Of a stretch of 5,951 nucleotides of DNA, positions 1 through 3,622 are shown piece after piece (positions within the stretch are counted from its first letter, which is position 1; every line of letters begins with the position of its first letter). Where the stretch lies: the NCBI GenBank assembly GCA_946885425.1, contig CAMPGJ010000071.1, positions 1 to 5,951 of the forward strand, written 5' to 3'. The translations under genes and the position numbers were made by a program. The notes below the pieces were generated by a model, which saw only the letters and a list, made by a program, of their open reading frames with translations, was not told where the DNA came from and did not search any database. The DNA is from an uncultured bacterium (GTDB lineage: Bacteria; Patescibacteria; Microgenomatia; Levybacterales; UBA12049).

Positions 1-2
1 TA

Positions 3-30
3 TTAGCCATAAGCCATAAGCTATTTGCCG
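3..30. repeat. Degenerate 7-base tandem array (left edge)
   Basis: Four consecutive 7-base units can be read, consensus TWAGCYA for the first three (TTAGCCA, TAAGCCA, TAAGCTA), with a diverged fourth. It is non-coding. It belongs to the same 7-base-period class as the arrays at 84-125, 157-184, 4900-4932 and 5778-5878. An inverted partner, if there is one, would lie to the left of the window. Confidence 0.6.
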
Positions 31-83
31 CAAAACTACGTACATATATTATTTAACATTTTGGGGAGGGGGCGCAAGGGGCT

Positions 84-184
84 TATGTTAGTTAAAAGTT
101 CAAAATGAAAAATTAAAAGTTAAGGTAGTTTAATTTACTACAAATTCTTCCTTGATTATGAACTTTGCACTTTGCATTTTGCAC
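84..184. repeat. Inverted pair of 7-base arrays downstream of the response regulator gene
   Basis: The left arm (about 84-125) reads in 7-base steps such as GTTAAAA, GTTCAAA and ATGAAAA. The right arm (164-184) is TTTGCAC, TTTGCAT, TTTGCAC. The arms are imperfect inverted repeats: 100-121 against the complement of 161-182 agrees at about 17 of 22 positions, including exact matches AAAGTTCA/TGAACTTT and CAAAATG/CATTTTG. Between them sits a small inverted repeat, GTAGT (125-129) and ACTAC (137-141). In a leftward transcript leaving the response regulator gene this would fold into a long imperfect stem with U-rich stretches, so a role in 3'-end formation is possible. That role is inferred. Confidence 0.55.
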
Positions 185-196
185 TCTGTGGGGCTT

Positions 197-562
197 CTAC
201 TTCCCTGCTACTTCGAAGATTTTTTTTAGAAGTTGGTCGATGTCGTAGAAGCTTTTGTTGGTATAGCCTTTTGCACCTAAATCAATTGCTTTCTGGATAT
301 CCTTTTCCTGGCCGAGTGTGGAGAAAACAAGAACAGGGATGACACTCGTCTCTGGATTAGCAGCAAGTGCTTGTAGAACATCAAAACCATCTTTTTTGGG
401 CATGATTAAATCCAGCAAGATAAGATCAGGCTTGAAATTAGTTACTTTTTCCAGACCTATTTCCCCATCTTCTGCTGCATCAACTTCAAAATTATTCTCA
501 CGTAATTTAACGCTATAAAACTCCCTAAAAAACTTGTCATCCTCAACGATTAAAATTTTCAT
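197..562 (-). CDS. Single-domain response regulator (CheY-like receiver)
   Basis: This is a stand-alone receiver domain of 121 residues with no output domain, so it probably acts by protein contact in the cytoplasm after phosphorylation by a histidine kinase or HPt protein. The family signature is complete: acidic pocket E7-D8-D9 in ILIVEDD, phospho-acceptor D51 in LLDLIMPKKDG, switch serine S81 in VLVFS, switch aromatic Y100 and conserved Lys K103. The usual proline after that lysine is serine here (NKS rather than KP), a mild deviation. The ATG at 562 starts directly at the first beta strand, which fixes the start. No Shine-Dalgarno is visible upstream. The next gene upstream on the same strand encodes an HPt protein, 112 bp away, so the two are probably co-transcribed phosphorelay partners. 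Stop codon is TAG. Confidence 0.95.
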   Translation of the reverse strand: MKILIVEDDKFFREFYSVKLRENNFEVDAAEDGEIGLEKVTNFKPDLILLDLIMPKKDGFDVLQALAANPETSVIPVLVFSTLGQEKDIQKAIDLGAKGYTNKSFYDIDQLLKKIFEVAGK

Positions 563-574
563 AAATTAGTGCGC

Positions 575-669
575 GTCATCCTGAACTTGCCTGCAAAGCA
601 GGTTCTCGCACTGAACGAAGTGAACGTGTTTCAGGATCTAATTAGATGCTGAACTGAATTCAGCATGAC
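575..669. repeat. 95-bp palindromic intergenic element (MITE/REP-like)
   Basis: The ends are near-perfect inverted repeats: GTCATCCTGAA (575-585) and TTCAGCATGAC (659-669) pair at 10 of 11 positions. Inside are more paired segments: ATCCTGAA (578-585) with TTCAGGAT (630-637), a hairpin CCTGC-AAA-GCAGG (590-602), a 12-bp palindrome ATCTAATTAGAT (636-647), and an 8-bp stem ATGCTGAA/TTCAGCAT (646-653 with 659-666). Elements of this general design with a CATCCTGAA...TTCAGGATCT core are, from general familiarity, common intergenic repeats in several bacterial groups; I cannot name the family. It fills nearly the whole gap between the hpt and receiver genes and would be transcribed with them, so it could affect mRNA processing or the relative yield of the two proteins. 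Confidence 0.75.
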
Positions 670-674
670 AATGA

Positions 675-1052
675 TTAAAATTGCAAACTTTTGATTTCTT
701 CACTCAAATCCAGTTCTTCTCCACCTTTTTCAATTGCTTCTACTGATTCGAGCATTCTTTTTGCTGCATTTTCTATCTGAAGTACATTCTCATCAAGATT
801 CAGATGCTGCTCTTCTTTCTCAATACAAACTTGTTGTATTTGAGATGATAAACCTGCGATCTGTTTATAACCAGCCACCTGACTTTGGCCCGCCAAAGAA
901 TGAGCTGCTATTAATACGGAGTGCACCAATTCTTCAGTCTTTTCGCCTTGCTTTATTTTAGCGACAGCTTGCAGCATATCCTCTAAATACTTCCGTGAAG
1001 TTTCAATATAGAGCCCTTTGAATTTTGTGAGGTCGTCCTGAGAAAATGACAT
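675..1052 (-). CDS. HPt (histidine phosphotransfer) domain protein
   Basis: A 125-residue, mostly helical protein with one HPt domain. The motif AAHSLAGQSQVAGYKQIAGL at residues 49-68 matches the CheA-P1/HPt helix, with H51 as predicted phospho-acceptor, the following glycine (G55), and a downstream glycine-aromatic pair (G61-Y62). Canonical HPt motifs read HxLKG; the lysine is alanine here (HSLAG), which could alter phosphotransfer rate or partner choice. There is no kinase, CheW-like or receiver domain, so it should shuttle phosphoryl groups between a histidine kinase not seen here and a receiver, most simply the CheY-like protein encoded next downstream. A near-consensus sigma70 promoter lies just upstream (-35 at 1112-1107, -10 at 1089-1084), giving a predicted 25-nt leader without Shine-Dalgarno. 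Residues 80-118 look like amphipathic, acidic helices. Confidence 0.85.
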   Translation of the reverse strand: MSFSQDDLTKFKGLYIETSRKYLEDMLQAVAKIKQGEKTEELVHSVLIAAHSLAGQSQVAGYKQIAGLSSQIQQVCIEKEEQHLNLDENVLQIENAAKRMLESVEAIEKGGEELDLSEEIKSLQF

Positions 1053-1076
1053 ACGTGAATTTATTTAACTATTTTC

Positions 1077-1112
1077 TTTATCTAATATACTTACAAACGC
1101 TATGGTTGTCAA
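1077..1112 (-). promoter_or_regulatory. sigma70-type promoter for the hpt-receiver pair
   Basis: On the minus strand, TTGACA (1112-1107, exact consensus -35) is followed by a 17-nt spacer and TATATT (1089-1084, 5 of 6 for -10). Predicted transcription start is about 1077, 25 nt before the hpt ATG. It lies wholly in the gap between the 296-residue gene (stop at 1121-1119) and hpt, implying that the two-component pair is transcribed independently. Confidence 0.75.
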
Positions 1113-1118
1113 CGAAAG

Positions 1119-2009
1119 TTATTTCTTTTCTTTCCCAGCCATACGGCGCCACACCTCACTGGCTCCGCCTACAACTCCATTGTACGCAGCCATAGCCAGA
1201 CTTGCAGCTGTTACTTTACGCAAATCACCATCGGAAAATGCAGCCATTCCTCCCACAATACCCATGTGAAGAAAGTAATCTCCACCCTGGGAAATTACTC
1301 TCGCCATCCAATCCCGTGTTTTGTTTTTAAACAACTTATCTCCCACGTAATACGTCGTAGTAAGCGTGTTAAAAGGGCTTGTACCAGCTTCTTTTGTAAG
1401 TTTAAGATTTATCTCAGTTGCAGCTCCCAAGGAACCAACATATGCAGCCACTGCCAAACCTGCAGCTACACTATTATTTGGTATCTGATCCATAAGCGGC
1501 ATTGCCCCACCCATCGCCGCTGCACCTGTCCTCAATACTTCTGAGACAGGGGTGAGGGCATTTCCAATTATATTAGAAAATACCACTTTTTCTCCTGTAA
1601 CGTTGCTAATTTCATCCTCAGTATATCCTGCTTTTTTATATAATTTTACCCGCTCTTCCTTAGTAAACCCACTTAGATATTTAGAATCTACTTTGACAAC
1701 CAAGATCCCACGGTCTATAACCGAAAAATTACCTCTTTTTTCATCGAGCCGAGTTTGATCTGATCGGGCAAGCTCTTCCCTTTTTTTCAGAAGAGATGTA
1801 CGCTCTTCTCCTGACAAAAGAGATTTGTCCTCGTCTTGGTCTTTAAGATATGCCAATGCTGCTTTTTTGGCTTCTTTTCGCGGACGTTCTTTCTGATCTT
1901 TGGCAAATATTGCTGCGGCTCGTCTGTCATTTTTGACCTGTCTTAATGATGTGGCAAAAATATATGCAACTTCTTGTCTATCTTTATGTGGCGGAAATTT
2001 TTCTGACAT
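1119..2009 (-). CDS. Uncharacterised protein: charged N-terminus plus duplicated hydrophobic hairpin
   Basis: I do not recognise this 296-residue protein. Residues 1-95 are very rich in Lys, Arg, Glu and Asp and probably helical or coiled. Residues 96-145 look like a small mixed alpha/beta segment (SVIDRGILVVKVDSKYLSG). Residues 146-290 are Gly/Ala-rich with several hydrophobic stretches (about 162-173, 181-198, 247-258 and 266-283). This part is an internal duplication with an ungapped 86-residue offset: residues 182-199 and 268-285 share AAxLAxAAYxGxxGxAxE, and the preceding GG (167-168 and 253-254) and D (174 and 260) also align. This suggests two related helical hairpins, probably in or on the membrane, with a basic C-terminus. 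No signal peptide is seen. The ATG at 2009 lies 8 nt below the predicted transcription start of its own promoter, and no Shine-Dalgarno is present. Function unknown. Confidence 0.8.
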   Translation of the reverse strand: MSEKFPPHKDRQEVAYIFATSLRQVKNDRRAAAIFAKDQKERPRKEAKKAALAYLKDQDEDKSLLSGEERTSLLKKREELARSDQTRLDEKRGNFSVIDRGILVVKVDSKYLSGFTKEERVKLYKKAGYTEDEISNVTGEKVVFSNIIGNALTPVSEVLRTGAAAMGGAMPLMDQIPNNSVAAGLAVAAYVGSLGAATEINLKLTKEAGTSPFNTLTTTYYVGDKLFKNKTRDWMARVISQGGDYFLHMGIVGGMAAFSDGDLRKVTAASLAMAAYNGVVGGASEVWRRMAGKEKK

Positions 2010-2016
2010 AAGAATT

Positions 2017-2051
2017 ATCTCGGATTATAACAGAGGTTGTTCAGCTAACAA
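2017..2051 (-). promoter_or_regulatory. Extended -10 promoter for the 296-residue gene
   Basis: On the minus strand, TATAAT (2029-2024, exact consensus) is preceded by TGT (2032-2030), making an extended -10, and by TTGTTA (2051-2046, 4 of 6 for -35) with a 16-nt spacer. Predicted start is about 2017, leaving an 8-nt leader (TAATTCTT) before the ATG at 2009, so the mRNA would be nearly leaderless. Confidence 0.65.
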
Positions 2052-2070
2052 AGAGACACTACTATCTTTT

Positions 2071-2982
2071 TTACGCGGCAATAGTAAAGTTAGGCGTATG
2101 TTTTTTGCGCAATCTTATTCTTGGTTTAAGCTTATCCATTTTTTCTTTAAAAGCTGGCTCTGCAACAGAAAATGCTATATCCCGGGAAAGAGATTCTTCG
2201 GGGGTTGGGTCTAATTCCCGCTCCAGACCTTTTATATACTTCACTTCATTACTAATACGTCTGGCAATAAAACGTCTTGCTATAAAAGGCATATCATTGT
2301 TATTTGCCAATTCACTCAAAAAAACAAATATTGAAGGATCATTGAGCATTACTTCTTCGTTATTTGTCACATACATATTTCGTCCTTTATCAAAGTCAGG
2401 GGTAGCACCAAGCTCAATAAAAGCCTTCTTACTTGCCCAAACAATATCTAAAAGCTGCTCACGTATTTTTGGATTTGCCCGTACAGATTTGTGTTCCTGC
2501 ATATATGTACTAACGTCTTTGCCTTCTATTCGTTGCTGAACACAATAATTAGCTGTTCTTCCCGATTCGTCTGACGCATACCCATGAATATAGCTTGTTG
2601 GCAACATATATGGCCCAAAAATATCTGACATTACTTTAAGTTCTTTCTGTTTTATACCGGCAGTTTCCTGCCAGGAGTTGAATGTTTCAATAAACTTACT
2701 TTCTCCAGCAACAACCCGCACGAGAAGTGCAGGAACTTTAGGAATATGCTGTTTGCTTTCCTTTATTACAATTCCTGAAAATTTTGAATCATGAGGGAAC
2801 CCATATACTACTTGTTCATCTCCTTCTCCTAAATATTGTCTTTTGTCAAAAATTTCTTTCGGGAATGGAGGGTGAGATTTTCCTGGGATCCCTCTACTAG
2901 CACGATTTCTTTCTGGGGCACTATGTAACCACTCGGGCAAACCTTTGATGCTCAATATTTTATGTATTCGTTCAGCTGACAT
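2071..2982 (-). CDS. Putative protein-kinase-like fold protein, possibly a pseudokinase
   Basis: This 303-residue protein is not assigned to a named family. Several features resemble the eukaryotic-like or small bacterial kinase fold in the right order. LGEGDEQVV (residues 51-59) is like a glycine-rich loop and is followed by VIK, with Lys74 at the ATP-lysine position. YCVQQRIEGKDV (146-157) resembles the hinge. GRNMYVTNNEEVMLNDPSIF (residues 200-219) resembles the catalytic loop Asn (N202) and a DFG-type metal-binding Asp (D215 in NDPS). The canonical HRD aspartate is not in register: the residues before N202 are DFDKGR. Activity is therefore doubtful. The C-terminus (from about residue 225) is helical and ends strongly basic (RIRLRKKH). 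I chose the ATG at 2982; a TTG at 2997 would add five residues. Neither has a Shine-Dalgarno. The fold call is inference from motif spacing; aminoglycoside-phosphotransferase-like or YrbL-like proteins are alternatives. Confidence 0.6.
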   Translation of the reverse strand: MSAERIHKILSIKGLPEWLHSAPERNRASRGIPGKSHPPFPKEIFDKRQYLGEGDEQVVYGFPHDSKFSGIVIKESKQHIPKVPALLVRVVAGESKFIETFNSWQETAGIKQKELKVMSDIFGPYMLPTSYIHGYASDESGRTANYCVQQRIEGKDVSTYMQEHKSVRANPKIREQLLDIVWASKKAFIELGATPDFDKGRNMYVTNNEEVMLNDPSIFVFLSELANNNDMPFIARRFIARRISNEVKYIKGLERELDPTPEESLSRDIAFSVAEPAFKEKMDKLKPRIRLRKKHTPNFTIAA

Positions 2983-2993
2983 ACAGAGTAACG

Positions 2994-3006
2994 ACAATAA
3001 ACTATA
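2994..3006 (-). promoter_or_regulatory. Weak candidate -10 for the kinase-like gene
   Basis: TATAGT on the minus strand (3006-3001) would place the transcription start near 2994, 12 nt before the chosen ATG and downstream of the alternative TTG. No convincing -35 is found at 16-18 nt. TATGAT (3020-3015) is an equally weak alternative. Confidence 0.25.
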
Positions 3007-3092
3007 TTCAGCGTATCATAGATGAGCTTACTGTAGATGGAGAAATAATTTGTGGGTAAGTAAAGCAGGTATACAAGGTCGGCGCGGTGGCC

Positions 3093-3112
3093 AAAAATCG
3101 GAAAGGATCCGA
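3093..3112 (-). terminator. Possible weak intrinsic terminator, leftward
   Basis: Read on the minus strand, TCGGA-TCCTT-TCCGA (3112-3098) is followed at once by five T residues (3097-3093). It is about 170 bp past the stop of the small membrane protein gene and upstream of the kinase-like gene, as expected for separating the two. The 5-bp stem is short. The same bases are part of the proposed plus-strand RNA fold. Confidence 0.3.
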
Positions 3113-3133
3113 AAAAAATGTGCCCGAAGGCGT

Positions 3134-3163
3134 TATCGCAAGGCTGCGATACATCTTTTTCTT
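3134..3163 (+). terminator. Terminator-like hairpin, rightward
   Basis: A perfect 7-bp stem with a 4-base loop, TATCGCA-AGGC-TGCGATA (3134-3151), is followed after CATC by TTTTT and then CTT. The 4-nt gap between stem and T-run weakens the case. It would end a rightward RNA starting in or before 3054-3070. Confidence 0.3.
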
Positions 3164-3280
3164 GGTCATTTCTGATTTTAAGTACATGGACTTACCCTTG
3201 TATTATTCCTCTCGCTAGTGAGAGACGAATACCTGGAAAAATCCCAGAACCTGCTTAGCAAACATCACCTCCGAAATAGA

Positions 3281-3481
3281 TCAGGAAAAGACATGAAGCC
3301 AGATACCGAACTGGACGACTCCGTAGAGAATAGCACACAGGAGAGCGACGGCTCCCGTCCAACCCTGCGCCTTCTCCCAGGAAGAACAATTCGTATATTT
3401 CTCGTCCGTCCAGCGGGCGACCCACATCCACACATACAGTGACACGAGCAAGACAAGTGCCACGAGGATCTTATTGGGCAT
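3281..3481 (-). CDS. Small two-helix membrane protein
   Basis: A 66-residue protein with two predicted transmembrane helices (about residues 4-22, KILVALVLLVSLYVWMWVA, and 44-63, starting GAVALLCAILYG) joined by a roughly 20-residue polar loop (RWTDEKYTNCSSWEKAQGW). No family is recognised. The start is set by GGAG (3490-3487), five bases before the ATG, the only clear Shine-Dalgarno in the window. A longer reading from 3667 would run back through the promoter and the 9-bp repeats and is unlikely. The codons look more GC-rich than neighbouring genes, and the gene lies within a 13-bp inverted repeat, so recent acquisition is possible. Size and topology would fit a holin-like, immunity-like or type I toxin-like peptide, but nothing in the sequence decides between these. 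Stop codon TGA. Confidence 0.6.
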   Translation of the reverse strand: MPNKILVALVLLVSLYVWMWVARWTDEKYTNCSSWEKAQGWTGAVALLCAILYGVVQFGIWLHVFS

Positions 3482-3551
3482 TAATGCTCCACTACGTCGG
3501 AAGATTCGCTTCCTTAGCGAACCTTGTATACCTTTCCAGCAGATTATAACA
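3482..3551 (-). promoter_or_regulatory. Extended -10 promoter and structured leader of the small membrane gene
   Basis: On the minus strand TGT-TATAAT (3551-3543) is a perfect extended -10; no good -35 is seen, which an extended -10 can tolerate. Predicted start is about 3536. The roughly 55-nt leader contains the right-hand copy of the 13-bp inverted repeat (3533-3521), a 6-bp hairpin TTCGCT-loop-AGCGAA (3521-3505), and the GGAG ribosome binding site (3490-3487). Confidence 0.55.
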
Positions 3552-3564
3552 CAACCTTTCTGTG

Positions 3565-3600
3565 CACTTGATACACTTGATACTCTTGATACCTTTGATG
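3565..3600. repeat. 9-bp tandem repeat, four units
   Basis: Four consecutive units: CACTTGATA twice, then CTCTTGATA and CCTTTGATG. The first three contain TTGATA, a -35-like hexamer; the last has TTGATG. The array sits between the back-to-back promoters of the small membrane gene and the PEP-synthase-like gene. Confidence 0.85.
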
Positions 3601-3622
3601 CCCTTCTCCTATACTTAAAGTA
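3586..3622 (+). promoter_or_regulatory. Promoter for a probably leaderless PEP-synthase-like mRNA
   Basis: TTGATA (3586-3591) and TATACT (3610-3615) are separated by 18 nt. The -10 occupies exactly -12 to -7 relative to the A of the ATG at 3622, so transcription should begin on or next to the start codon. No purine-rich Shine-Dalgarno precedes the ATG (the sequence is CTTCTCCTATACTTAAAGT). The -35 lies in the third unit of the 9-bp tandem repeat. Confidence 0.6.

Larger units (their letters stand above)
3054..3230 (+). ncRNA. Candidate structured RNA or palindromic element, class unknown
   Basis: This gap between the kinase-like gene and the small membrane protein is packed with complementary segments that nest into a branched fold. 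Closing stem: ATACAAGG (3071-3078) with CCTTGTAT (3196-3203). Inner stem: GGCCAA (3089-3094) with TTGGTC (3162-3167, one wobble). Next: GAAAAAAATG (3111-3120) with CATCTTTTTC (3152-3161, 9 of 10). Hairpins: TCGGA/TCCGA (3098-3112), GCC-CGAA-GGC (3122-3131), TATCGCA-AGGC-TGCGATA (3134-3151), TAAGT/ACTTA (3179-3194) and ATTC+CTCTC/GAGAG+GAAT (3205-3230). A competing 8-bp helix, GGGTAAGT (3054-3061) with ACTTACCC (3190-3197), crosses the closing stem. I compared it by eye with 6S, SRP, RNase P, tmRNA, hammerhead and c-di-GMP riboswitch motifs and found no match. Strand is unproven: the U-run after the 7-bp hairpin favours plus. It could instead be a DNA-level mobile-element end. Confidence 0.4.
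3067..3533. repeat. 13-bp perfect inverted repeat bracketing a cassette
   Basis: AGGTATACAAGGT (3067-3079) recurs as its exact reverse complement at 3521-3533. The 467-bp interval holds the structured segment and the 66-residue membrane protein gene. A shorter inverted copy, CCTTGTAT, lies at 3196-3203. I see no target-site duplication outside the repeats. The right copy falls just downstream of the predicted start of the small gene's transcript, so it could also be an operator, or could let the two ends of a leftward transcript pair. Confidence 0.6.

Noticed and set aside
64..81. G-rich run as a G-quadruplex
   Set aside because: Only three runs of three or more G are present; a stable three-tetrad quadruplex needs four.
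84..184. CRISPR-like repeat array
   Set aside because: Units are 7 bases, adjacent and degenerate, with no spacers of uniform length and no cas genes.
2983..2997. TTG start for the kinase-like protein
   Set aside because: An ATG lies five codons inside, and the only -10-like box near the gene would start transcription after the TTG.
3054..3230. Known RNA class (SRP, 6S, RNase P, tmRNA, hammerhead, GEMM riboswitch)
   Set aside because: The diagnostic conserved motifs of these classes were looked for by eye on both strands and not found.
3218..3442. Rightward open frame of 74 codons opposite the small membrane protein gene
   Set aside because: Low-complexity, Arg/Ser/Pro-rich product with no start signal; the opposite strand has a clean SD, ATG and two transmembrane helices.
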